From contig OU612065.1 of NCBI GenBank assembly GCA_914767715.1, positions 28,956,001 to 29,020,000 of the forward strand: DNA of 64,000 nt. Reading direction: 5' to 3'. Positions within the stretch are counted from its first letter, which is position 1, and every line of letters begins with the position of its first letter. The position numbers were made by a program, and so were the translations under genes. Source of the stretch: Membranipora membranacea. Taxonomy: Eukaryota > Bryozoa > Gymnolaemata > Cheilostomatida > Membraniporidae. Positions 48,889 to 60,700 of the stretch are shown here, in pieces. The notes under the pieces are model-generated. The model was not told where the DNA came from. It saw only the letters and a program-made list of their open reading frames with translations, and ran no database searches.

Positions 48889-49180
48889 GTAAAAAAATAG
48901 ATATCTAACCAATTTTATTTTTCTCCACCATTAATGTTCATTTTTTACTTTTGATAAACAAAATTGTTGATTACATGTATATAATCATCATTGAACATTA
49001 TTTTGCAATGAATAAAACAAGGAACATCACTACACTCTTTGCAAATCAAATGACGAATATGAGTATTTGATAGACTTGTGAGGTAAACAGAGCTTTGAAA
49101 GTTGTAGTGCTGAAGCAATGGCTGTTGTCTTACTGTCATTGCTGTGCAGTGCAAATCGTCAAGTCATTTAAATTTGGAAA
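48889..49180. other. Non-coding region between gene and right end
   Basis: AT-rich; only a short antisense frame (48,945-49,154), not supported as a gene. Confidence 0.6.
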
Positions 49181-49350
49181 TTTTAATGGAGTTCAGCATT
49201 GACGAATTGGATTGTTATGATGACGTTATATAAATGGTTTCTCGAAATATCGGGCAAAAACATGCTTTTAGTAGAGTTCGACGATGACGGATTGGATTGT
49301 TATAAAGACATTATGTAGATGGTTTCTTCAAATATCGGGCAAAATGCGCT
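49181..49350 (+). repeat. Subterminal tandem repeat, 85 bp x 2
   Basis: The copies start at TTTTAATGGAGTTC (49,181) and TTTTAGTAGAGTTC (49,266). Both contain ATTGGATTGTTAT, an ATGGTTTCT landmark and AATATCGGGCAAAA at matching offsets. It is the right-side counterpart of the 121-bp pair at the left end, but a different sequence. Confidence 0.85.
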
Positions 49351-49493
49351 CAGGGAATCGCCACGATACTGGGTTTCAATGATAAAAAATTTTATCGTGA
49401 AACTGTTATGAAAACATTTTGTAAAACATCGTTCGAAACTATTATCACGGCAATAAAATTGTGTCTACACATTTTGCTATTTTGATGTCATGG

Positions 49494-49511
49494 CACGACG
49501 TTATCACGAGG
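49494..49511 (-). repeat. Inner inverted-repeat block, right
   Basis: Reverse complement CCTCGTGATAACGTCGTG, 16 of 18 identical to 38,030-38,047. Confidence 0.8.
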
Positions 49512-49539
49512 ACCACTACTGTTATGATAATGTTATCAG

Positions 49540-49570
49540 AAGATTTTCATAACATTTTGTGTTTGCTGGG
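49540..49570 (-). repeat. Right terminal inverted repeat
   Basis: Ends TGTTTGCTGGG. Its reverse complement starts CCCAGCAAACACAAAATGTT and pairs with the left end at 27 of 31 positions. Confidence 0.9.
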
Positions 49571-49572
49571 CG
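49571..49572. other. Right copy of the 2-bp target site duplication (CG)
   Basis: CG followed by ATGGCTTTTT resumes the monomer exactly where the left half stopped. Confidence 0.8.
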
Positions 49573-49859
49573 ATGGCTTTTTAATTTTTTCGCCTGCCGT
49601 TTGGCATGTTTTTTTATGTCAAAATTGGCCCTCGTTAAAAATGTTGCTGACGCCAATCTAAGAGGGGCAGCCCCGAACGGTTTTCCGTTCCAAAGTCAGC
49701 ATGAAATTCCACACGGTATAGAGTAGGTTAGAAGGCAACCTATTTTTTAATCTGGACGTAAAAAACACCAAGGGTCCCCCCTTTGTTACTTTTTATAATT
49801 TTAAAGTCGCTCTCATCTCTGTTCTATTTATCGTAGGATCTTCATATTCTGGAATTTGA
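49573..49859 (+). repeat. Right half of the split monomer
   Basis: 287 bp which, with 47 bp at 37,947-37,993, makes exactly one 334-bp unit. It carries GGCAACCTATT, the partner variant of GTAATCC in the left half, plus a private TCTGGACG. Confidence 0.92.
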
Positions 49860-50861
49860 ATGAGGCCAATGAGGCCATCAACTGGTCAGAATTTAAAAGA
49901 AATCCGATGGCTTTTTAATTTTTTCGCCTGCCGTTTGGCATGTTTTTTTATGTCAAAATTGGCCCTCGTTAAAAATGTTGCTGACGCCAATCTAAGAGGG
50001 GCAGCCCCGAACGGTTTTCCGTTCCAAAGTCAGCATGAAATTCCACACGGTATAGAGTAGGTTAGAAGGCAATCTATTTTTTAATCTGGCCGTAAAAAAC
50101 ACCAAGGGTCCCCCCTTTGTTACTTTTTATAATTTTAAAGTCGCTCTCATCTCTGTTCTATTTATCGTAGGATCTTCATATTCTGGAATTTGAATGAGGC
50201 CAATGAGGCCATCAACTGGTCAGAATTTAAAAGAAATCCGATGGCTTTTTAATTTTTTCGCCTGCCGTTTGGCATGTTTTTTTATGTCAAAATTGGCCCT
50301 CGTTAAAAATGTTGCTGACGCCAATCTAAGAGGGGCAGCCCCGAACGGTTTTCCGTTCCAAAGTCAGCATGAAATTCCACACGGTATAGAGTAGGTTAGA
50401 AGGCAATCTAGTTTTTAATCTGGCCGTAAAAAACACCAAGGGTCCCCCCTTTGTTACTTTTTATAATTTTAAAGTCGCTCTCATCTCTGTTCTATTTATC
50501 GTAGGATCTTCATATTCTGGAATTTGAATGAGGCCAATGAGGCCATCAACTGGTCAGAGTTTAAAAGAAATCCGATGGCTTTTTAATTTTTTCGCCTGCC
50601 GTTTGGCATGTTTTTTTATGTCAAAATTGGCCCTCGTTAAAAATGTTGCTGACGCCGATCTAAGAGGGGCAGCCCCGAACGGTTTTCCGTTCCAAAGTCA
50701 GCATGAAATTCCACACGGTATAGAGTAGGTTAGAAGGCAATCTATTTTTTAATCTGGCCGTAAAAAACACCAAGGGTCCCCCCTTTGTTACTTTTTATAA
50801 TTTTAAAGTCGCTCTCATCTCTGTTCTATTTATCGTAGGATCTTCATATTCTGGAATTTGA

Positions 50862-52532
50862 ATGAGGCCAATGAGGCCATCAACTGGTCAGAGTTTAAAA
50901 GAAATCCGATGGCTTTTTAATTTTTTCGCCTGCCGTTTGGCATGTTTTTTTATGTCAAAATTGGCCCTCGTTAAAAATGTTGCTGACGCCAATCTAAGAG
51001 GGCATCCCCGAACGGTTTTCCGTTCCAAAGTCAGCATGAAATTCCTCACGGTATAGAGTAGGTTAGAAGGCAATCTATTTTTTAATCTGGCCGTAAAAAA
51101 CACAAAGGGTCCCCCCTTTGTCACTTTTTATAATTTTAAAGTCGCTCTCATCTCTGTTCTATTTATCGTAGGATCTTCATATTCTGGAATTTGAATGAGG
51201 CCAATGAGGCCATCAACTGGTCAGAGTTTAAAAGAAATCCGATGGCTTTTTAATTTTTTCGCCTGCCGTTTGGCATGTTTTTTTATGTCAAAATTGGCCC
51301 TCGTTAAAAATGTTGCTGACGCCGATCTAAGAGGGGCAGCCCCGAACGGTTTTCCGTTCCAAAGTCAGCATGAAATTCCACACGGTATAGAGTAGGTTAG
51401 AAGGCAATCTATTTTTTAATCTGGCCGTAAAAAACACCAAGGGTCCCCCCTTTGTTACTTTTTATAATTTTAAAGTCGCTCTCATCTCTGTTCTATTTAT
51501 CGTAGGATCTTCATATTCTGGAATTTGAATGAGGCCAATGAGGCCATCAACTGGTCAGAGTTTAAAAGAAATCCGATGGCTTTTTAATTTTTTCGCCTGC
51601 CGTTTGGCATGTTTTTTCATATCAAAATTGGCCCTCGTTAAAAATGTTGCTGACGCCAATCTAATAGGGGCAGCCCCGAACGGTTTTCCGTTCCAAAGTC
51701 AGCATGAAATTCCACACGGTATAGAGTAGGTTAGAAGGCAATCTATTTTTTAATCTGGCCGTATAAAAAACACCAAGGGTCCCCCCTTTGTTACTTTTTA
51801 TAATTTTAAAGTCGCTCTCATCTCTGTTCTATTTATCGTAGGATCTTCATATTCTGGAATTTGAATGAGGCCAATGAGGCCATCAACTGGTCAGAGTTTA
51901 AAAGAAATCCGATGGCTTTTTAATTTTTTCGCCTGCCGTTTGGCATGTTTTTTTATGTCAAAATTGGCCCTCGTTAAAAATGTTGCTGACGCCGATCTAA
52001 GAGGGGCAGCCCCGAACGGTTTTCCGTTCCAAAGTCAGCATGAAATTCCACACGGTATAGAGTAGGTTAGAAGGCAATCTATTTTTTAATCTGGCCGTAA
52101 AAAACACCAAGGGTCCCCCCTTTGTTACTTTTTATAATTTTAAAGTCGCTCTCATCTCTGTTCTATTTATCGTAGGATCTTCATATTCTGGAATTTGAAT
52201 GAGGCCAATGAGGCCATCAACTGGTCAGAGTTTAAAAGAAATCCGATGGCTTTTTAATTTTTTCGCCTGCCGTTTGGCATGTTTTTTTATGTCAAAATTG
52301 GCCCTCGTTAAAAATGTTGCTGACGCCAATCTAATAGGGGCAGCCCCGAACGGTTTTCCGTTCCAAAGTCAGCATGAAACTCCACACGGTATAGAGTAGG
52401 TTAGAAGGCAATCTATTTTTTAATCTGGCCGTAAAAAACACCAAGGGTCCCCCCTTTGTTACTTTTTATAATTTTAAAGTCGCTCTCATCTCTGTTCGAT
52501 TTATCGTAGGATCTTCATATTCTGGAATTTGA
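50862..52532 (+). repeat. Monomer series shared with the left array
   Basis: Units with a lost G plus ATTCCTCACGG and TTTGTCAC (50,862), then GACGCCGATC (51,195), then AATAGGGGC (51,529), followed by a second GACGCCGATC / AATAGGGGC pair (51,865; 52,199). The same order occurs at 34,274-35,141 left of the element. Unit 51,529 carries a 2-bp AT insertion. Confidence 0.87.
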
Positions 52533-55500
52533 ATGAGGCCAATGAGGCCATCAACTGGTCAGAGTTTAAAAGAAATCCGATGGCTTTTTAATTTTTTCGC
52601 CTGCCATTTGGCATGTTTTTTTATGTCAAAATTGGCCCTCGTTAAAAATGTTGCTGACGCCAATCTAAGAGGGGCAGCCCCGAACGGTTTTCCGTTCCAA
52701 AGACAGCATGAAATTCCACACGGTATAGAGTAGGTTAGAAGGCAATCTATTTTTTAATCTGGCCGTAAAAAACACCAAGGGTCCCCCCTTTGTTACTTTT
52801 TATAATTTTAAAGTCGCTCTCATCTCTGTTCTATTTATCGTAGGATCTTCATATTCTGGAATTTGAATGAGGCCAATGAGGCCATCAACTGGTCAGAGTT
52901 TAAAAGAAATCCGATGGCTTTTTAATTTTTTCGCCTGCCGTTTGGCATGTTTTTTTATGTCAAAATTGGCCCTCGTTAAAAATGTTGCTGACGCCAATCT
53001 AAGAGGGGCAGCCCCGAACGGTTTTCCGTTCCAAAGTCAGCAGGAAATTCCACACGGTATAGAGTAGGTTAGAAGGCAATCTATTTTTTAATCTGGCCGT
53101 AAAAAACACCAAGGGTCCCCCCTTTGTTACTTTTTATAATTTTAAAGTCGCTCTCATCTCTGTTCTATTTATCGTAGGATCTTCATATTCTGGAATTTGA
53201 ATGAGGCCAATGAGGCCATCAACTGGTCAGAGTTTGAAAGAAATCCGATGGCTTTTTAATTTTTTCGCCTGCCGTTTGGCATGTTTTTTTATGTCAAAAT
53301 TGGCCCTCGTTAAAAATGTTGCTGACGCCAATCTAAGAGGGGCAGCCCCGAACGGTTTTCCGTTCCAAAGTCAGCATGAAATTCCACACGGTATAGAGTA
53401 GGTTAGAAGGCAATCTATTTTTTAATCTGGCCGTAAAAAACACCAAGGGTCCCCCCTTTGTTACTTTTTATAATTTTAAAGTCGCTCTCATCTCTGTTCT
53501 ATTTATCGTAGGATCTTCATATTCTGGAATTTGAATGAGGCCAATGAGGCCATCAACTGGTCAGAGTTTAAAAGAAATCCGATGGCTTTTTAATTTTTTC
53601 GCCTGCCGTTTGGCATGTTTTTTTATGTCAAAAGTGGCCCTCGTTAAAAATGTTGCTGACGCCGATCTAAGAGGGGCAGCCCCGAACGGTTTTCCGTTCC
53701 AAAGTCAGCATGAAATTCCACACGGTATAGAGTAGGTTAGAAGGCAATCTATTTTTTAATCTGGCCGTAAAATACACCAAGGGTCCCCCCTTTGTTACTT
53801 TTTATAATTTTAAAGTCGCTCTCATCTCTGTTCTATTTATCGTAGGATCTTCATATTCTGGAATTTGAATGAGGCCAATGAGGCCATCAACTGGTCAGAG
53901 TTTAAAAGAAATCTGATGGCTTTTTAATTTTTTCGCCTGCCGTTTGGCATGTTTTTTTATGTCAAAATTGGCCCTCGTTAAAAATGTTGCTGACGCCAAT
54001 CTAAGAGGGGCAGCCCCGAACGGTTTTCCGTTCCAAAGTCAGCATGAAATTCCACACGGTATAGAGTAGGTTAGAAGGCAATCTATTTTTTAATCTGGCC
54101 GTAAAAAACACCAAGGGTCCCCCCTTTGTTACTTTTTATAATTTTAAAGTCGCTCTCATCTCTGTTCTATTTATCGTAGGATCTTCATATTCTGGAATTT
54201 GAATGAGGCCAAAGAGGCCATCAACTGGTCAGAGTTTAAAAGAAATCCGATGGCTTTTTAATTTTTTCGCCTGTCGTTTGGCATGTTTTTTTATGTCAAA
54301 AGTGGCCCTCGTTAAAAATGTTGCTGACGCCAATCTAAGAGGGGCAGCCCCGAACGGTTTTCCGTTCCAAAGTCAGCATGAAATTCCACACGGTATAGAG
54401 TAGGTTAGAAGGCAATCTATTTTTTAATCTGGCCGTAAAAAACACCAAGGGTCCCCCCTTTGTTACTTTTTATAATTTTAAAGTCGCTCTCATCTCTGTT
54501 CTATTTATCGTAGGATCTTCATATTCTGGAATTTGAATGAGGCCAATGAGGCCATCAACTGGTCAGAGTTTAAAAGAAATCCGATGGCTTTTTAATTTTT
54601 TCGCCTGCCGTTTGGCATGTTTTTTTATGTCAAAATTGGCCCTCGTTAAAAATGTTGCTGACGCCAATCTAAGAGGGGCAGCCCCGAACGGGTTTCCGTT
54701 CCAAAGTCAGCATGAAATTCCACACGGTATAGAGTAGGTTAGAAGGCAATCTATTTTTTAATCTGGCCGTAAAAAACACCAAGGGTCCCCCCTTTGTTAC
54801 TTTTTATAATTTTAAAGTCGCTCTCATCTCTGTTCTATTTATCGTAGGATCTTCATATTCTGGAATTTGAATGAGGCCAATGAGGCCATCAACTGGTCAG
54901 AGTTTAAAAGAAATCCGATGGCTTTTTAATTTTTTCGCCTGCCATTTGGCATGTTTTTTTATGTCAAAATTGGCCCTCGTTAAAAATGTTGCTGACGCCA
55001 ATCTAAGAGGGGCAGCCCCGAACAGTTTTCCGTTCCAAAGTCAGCATGAAATTCCACACGGTATAGAGTAGGTTAGAAGGCAACCTATTTTTTAATCTGG
55101 CCGTAAAAAACACCAAGGGTCCCCCCTTTGTTACTTTTTATAATTTTAAAGTCGCTCTCATCTCTGTTCTATTTATAGTAGGATCTTCATATTCTGGAAT
55201 TTGAATGAGGCCAATGAGGCCATCAACTGGTCAGAGTTTAAAAGAAATCCGATGGCTTTTTAATTTTTTCGCCTGCCGTTTGGCATGTTTTTTTATATCA
55301 AAATTGGCCCTCGTTAAAAATGTTGCTGACGCCAATCTAAGAGGGGCAGCCCCGAACGGTTTTCCGTTCCAAAGTCAGCATGAAATTCCACACGGTATAG
55401 AGTAGGTTAGAAGGCAATCTATTTTTTAATCTGGCCGTAAAAAACACCAAGGGTCCCCCCTTTGTTACTTTTTATAATTTTAAAGTCGCTCTCATCTCTG

Positions 55501-56425
55501 TTCTATTTATCGTAGCATCTTCATATTCTGGAATTTGAATGAGGCCAATGAGGCCATCAACTGGTCAGAGTTTAAAAGAAATCCGATGGCTTTTTAATTT
55601 TTTCGCCTGCCGTTTGGCATGTTTTTTTATGTCAAAATTGGCCCTCGTTAAAAATGTTGCTGACGCCAATCTAAGAGGGGCAGCCCCGAACGGTTTTCCG
55701 TTCCAAAGTCAGCATGAAATTCCACACGGTATAGAGTAGGATAGAAGGCAATCTATTTTTTAATCTGGCCGTAAAAAACACCAAGGGTCCCCCCTTTGTT
55801 ACTTTTTATAATTTTAAAGTCGCTCTCATCTCTGTTCTATTTATCGTAGGATCTTCATATTCTGGAATTTGAATGAGGCCAATGAGGCCATCAACTGGTC
55901 AGAGTTTAAAAGAAATCCGATGGCTTTTTAATTTTTTCGCCTGCCGTTTGGCATGTTTTTTTATGTCAAAATTGGCCCTCGTTAAAAATGTTGCTGACGC
56001 CAATCTAAGAGGGGCAGCCCCGAACGGTTTTCCGTTCCAAAGTCAGCATGAAATTCCACACGGTATAGAGTAGGTTAGAAGGCAATCTATTTTTTAATCT
56101 GGCCGTAAAAAACACCAAGGGTCCCCCCTTTGTTACTTTTTATAATTTTAAAGTCGCTCTCATCTCTGTTCTATTTATCGTAGGATCTTCATATTCTGGA
56201 ATTTGAATGAGGCCAATGAGGCCATCAACTGGTCAGAGTTTAAAAGAAATCCGATGGCTTTTTAATTTTTTCGCCTGCCGTTTGGCATGTTTTTTTATGT
56301 CAAAATTGGCCCTTGTTAAAACTGTTGCTGACGCCAATCTAAGAGGGGCAGCCCCGAACGGTTTTCCGTTCCAAAGTCAGCATGAAATTCCACACGGTAT
56401 AGAGTAGGTTAGAAGGCAATCTATT

Positions 56426-56644
56426 TTTTAATCTGGCCGTAAAAAACACCAAGGGTCCCCCCTTTGTTACTTTTTATAATTTTAAAGTCGCTCTCATCTC
56501 TGTTCTATTTTTTTTATGTCAAAATTGGCCCTCGTTAAAAATGTTGCTGACGCCAATCTAAGAGGGGCAGCTCCGAACGGTTTTCCGTTCCAAAGTCAGC
56601 ATGAAATTCCACACGGTATAGAGTAGGTTAGAAGGCAATCTATT
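56426..56644 (+). repeat. Truncated 219-bp monomer
   Basis: A 115-bp internal deletion joins GTTCTATTT to TTTTATGTCAAAA within an eight-T run at 56,508-56,515. The shared T-tracts at both breakpoints suggest microhomology or slippage. Confidence 0.9.
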
Positions 56645-57762
56645 TTTTAATCTGGCCGTAAAAAACACCAAGGGTCCCCCCTTTGTTACTTTTTATAATT
56701 TTAAAGTCGCTCTCATCTCTCTTCTATTTATCGTAGGATCTTCATATTCTGGAATTTGAATGAGGCCAATGAGGCCATCAACTGGTCAGAGTTTAAAAGA
56801 AATCCGATGGCTTTTTAATTTTTTCGCCTGCCGTTTGGCATGTTTTTTTATGTCAAAATTGGCCCTCGTTAAAAATGTTACTGACGCCAATCTAAGAGGG
56901 GCAGCCCCGAACGGTTTTCCTTTCCAAAGTCAGCATGAAATTCCACACGGTATAGAGTAGGTTAGAAGGCAATCTATTTTTTAATCTGGCCGTAAAAAAC
57001 ACCAAGGGTCCCCCCTTTGTTACTTTTTATAATTTTAAAGTCGCTCTCATCTCTGCTCTATTTATCGTAGGATCTTCATATTCTGGAATTTGAATGAGGC
57101 CAATGAGGCCATCAACTGGTCAGAGTTTAAAAGAAATCCGATGGCTTTTTAATTTTTTCGCCTGCCGTTTGGCATGTTTATTTATGTCAAAATTGGCCCT
57201 CGTTAAAAATGTTGCTGACGCCAATCTAAGAGGGGCAGCCCCGAACGGTTTTCCGTTCCAAAGTCAGCATGAAATTCCACACGGTATAGAGTAGGTTTGA
57301 AGGCAATCTTTTTTTTAATCTGGCCGTAAAAAACACCAAGGGTCCCCCCTTTGTTACTTTTTTATAATTTTAAAGTCGCTCTCATCTCCGTTCTATTTAT
57401 CGTAGGATCTTCATATTCTGGAATTTGAATGAGGCCAATGGGGCCATCAACTGGTCAGAGTTTAGAAGAAATCCGATGGATTTTTAATTTTTTAGCCTGC
57501 CGTTTGGCATGTTTTTTTATGTCAAAATTGGCCCTCGTTAAAAATGTTGCTGACGCCAATCTAAGAGGGGCAGCCCCGAACGGTTTTCTGTTCCAAAGTC
57601 AGCATGAAATTTTGCACGGTATAGAGTAGGTTAGAAGGCAATCTATTTTTTAATCTGGCCGTAAAAAACACCAAGGGTCCCCCCTTTGTTACTTTTTATA
57701 ATTTTAAAGTCGCTCTCATCTCCGTTCTATTTATCGTAGGATCTTCATATTCTGGAATTTGA

Positions 57763-60700
57763 ATGAGGCCAATGAGGCCATCAACTGGTCAGAGTTTAAA
57801 AGAAATCCGATGGATTTTTAATTTTTTAGCCTGCCGTTTGGCATGTTTATTTATGTCAAATTTGGCCGTCGTTAAAAATGTTGCTGACGCCGATCTAAGA
57901 GGGGCAGCCCCGAACGGTTTTCTGTTCCAAAGTCAGCATGAAATTCTGCACGGTATAGAGTAGGTTAGAAGGCAATCTATTTTTTAATCTGGCCGTAAAA
58001 AACACCAAGGGTCCCCCCTTTGTTACTTTTTATAATTTTAAAGTCGCTCTCATCTCCGTTCTATTTATCGTAGGATCTTCATATTCTGGAATTTGAATGA
58101 GGCCAATGAGGCCATCAACTGGTCAGAGTTTAAAAGAAATCCGATGGATTTTTAATTTTTTAGCCTGCCGTTTGGCATGTTTTTTTATGTCAAAATTGGC
58201 CCTCGTTAAAAATGTTGCTGACGCCAATCTAAGAGGGGCAGCCCCGAACGGTTTTCTGTTCCAAAGTCAGCATGAAATTCTGCACGGTATAGAGTAGGTT
58301 AGAAGGCAATCTATTTTTTAATCTGGCCGTAAAAAACACCAAGGGTCCCCCCTTTGTTACTTTTTATAATTTTAAAGTCGCTCTCATATCCGTTCTATTT
58401 ATCGTAGGATCTTCAAATTCTGGAATTTGAATGAGGCCAATGAGGCCATCAACTGGTCAGAGTTTAAAAGAAATCCGATGGATTTTTAATTTTTTAGCCT
58501 GCCGTTTGGCATGTTTTTTTATGTCAAATTTGGCCGTCGTTAAAAATGTTGCTGACGCCAATCTAAGAGGGGCAGCCCCGAACGGTTTTCTGTTCCAAAG
58601 TCAGCATGAAACTCTGCACGGTGTAGAGTAGGTTAGAAGGCAATCTATTTTTTAATCTGGCCGTAAAAAACACCAAGGGTCCCCCCTTTGTTACTTTTTA
58701 TAATTTTAAAGTCGCTCTCATCTCCGTTCTATTTATCGTAGGATCTTCATATTCTGGAATTTGAATGAGGCCAATGAGGCCATCAACTGGTCAGAGTTTA
58801 AAAGAAATCCGATGGATTTTTAATTTTTTAGCCTGCCGTTTGGCATGTTTTTTTATGTCAAAATTGGCCCTCCTTAAAAATGTTGCTGACGCCAATCTAA
58901 GAGGGGCAGCCCCGAACAGTTTTCTGTTCCAAAGTCAGCATGAAATTCTGCACGGTATAGAGTAGGTTAGAAGGCAATCTATTTTTTAATCTGGCCGTAA
59001 AAAACACCAAGGGTCCCCCCTTTGTTACTTTTTATAATTTTTAAGTCGCTCTCATCTCTGTTCTATTTATCGTAGGATCTTCATATTCTGGAATTTGAAT
59101 GAGGCCAATGAGGCCATCAACTGGTCAGAGTTTAAAAGAAATCCGATGGATTTTTAATTTTTTAGCCTGCCGTTTGGCATGTTTTTTTATGTCAAAATTG
59201 GCCCTCCTTAAAAATGTTGCTGACGCCAATCTAAGAGGGGCAGCCCCGAACAGTTTTCTGTTCCAAAGTCAGCATGAAATTCTGCACGGTATAGAGTAGG
59301 TTAGAAGGCAATCTATTTTTTAATCTGGCCGTAAAAAACACCAAGGGTCCCCCCTTTGTTACTTTTTATAATTTTAAAGTCGCTCTCATCTCCGTTCTAT
59401 TTATCGTAGGATCTTCATATTCTGGAATTTGAATGAGGCCAATGAGGCCATCAACTGGTCAGAGTTTAAAAGAAATCCGATGGATTTTTAATTTTTTAGC
59501 CTGCCGTTTGGCATGTTTATTTTTTTATGTCAAAATTGGCCCTCGTTAAAAATGTTGCTGACGCCAATCTAAGAGGGGCAGCCCCGAACGGTTTTCTGTT
59601 CCAAAGTCAGCATGAAATTCTGCACGGTATAGAGTAGGTTAGAAGGCAATCTATTTTTTAATCTGGCCGTAAAAAACACCAAGCGTCCCCCCTTTGTTAC
59701 TTTTTATAATTTTAAAGTCGCTCTCATCTCCGTTCTATTTATCGTAGGATCTTCATATTCTGGAATTTGAATGAGGCCAATGAGGCCATCAACTGGTCAG
59801 AGTTTAAAAGAAATCCGATGGATTTTTAATTTTTTAGCCTGCCGTTTGGCATGTTTTTTTATGTCAAAATTGGCCCTCGTTAAAAATGTTGCTGACGCCA
59901 ATCTAAGAGGGGCAGCCCCGAACGGTTTTCTGTTCCAAAGTCAGCATGAAATTCTGCACGGTATAGAGTAGGTTAGAAGGCAATCTATTTTTTAATCTGG
60001 CCGTAAAAAACACCAAGCGTCCCCCCTTTGTTACTTTTTATAATTTTAAAGTCGCTCTCATCTCCGTTCTATTTATCGTAGGATCTTCATATTCTGGAAT
60101 TTGAATGAGGCCAATGAGGCCATCAACTGGTCAGAGTTTAAAAGAAATCCGATGGATTTTTAATTTTTTAGCCTGCCGTTTGGCATGTTTTTTTATGTCA
60201 AAATTGGCCCTCGTTAAAATTGTTGCTGACGCCAATCTAAGAGGGGCAGCCCCGAACGGTTTTCTGTTCCAAAGTCAGCATGAAATTCTGCACGGTATAG
60301 AGTAGGTTAGAAGGCAATCTATTTTTTAATCTGGCCGTAAAAAACACCAAGGGTCCCCCCTTTGTTACTTTTTATAATTTTAAAGTCGCTCTCATCTCCG
60401 TTCAATTTATCGTAGGATCTTCATATTCTGGAATTTGAATGAGGCCAATGAGGCCATCAACTGGTCAGAGTTTAAAAGAAATCCGATGGATTTTTAATTT
60501 TTTAGCCTGCCGTTTGGCATGTTTTTTTAAGTCAAAATTGGCCCTCGTTAAAAATGTTGCTGACGCCAATCTAAGAGGGGCAGCCCCGAACGGTTTTCCG
60601 TTCCAAAGTCAGCATGACATTTTGCATTGTATAGAGTAGGTTAGAAGGCAATCTATTTTTTAATCTGGCCGTAAAAAACACCAAGGGTCCCCCCTTTGTT

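Larger units (their letters stand above)
37994..49570. mobile_element. 11,577-bp TIR transposon-like insertion in the satellite
   Basis: The ends are inverted repeats: CCCAGCAAAC at the left and GTTTGCTGGG at the right. They extend to 31 bp with 27 matches, and a second inverted block lies further in (38,030-38,047 / 49,494-49,511). It is flanked by CG on both sides. Removing the element and one CG restores an exact 334-bp monomer (47 + 287 bp). Subterminal tandem repeats lie at both ends. The interior holds a nine-exon gene on the + strand, and I find no recognisable transposase or reverse transcriptase. Known cut-and-paste families have TIRs plus short duplications; I cannot assign a superfamily. 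It is probably non-autonomous, or the carrier of a captured gene. Confidence 0.88.

Noticed and set aside
37994-49570. The 11.6-kb insert as a chance host gene region between two arrays
   Set aside because: The matching inverted ends, CG duplication and exact restoration of a 334-bp monomer are better explained by transposition.
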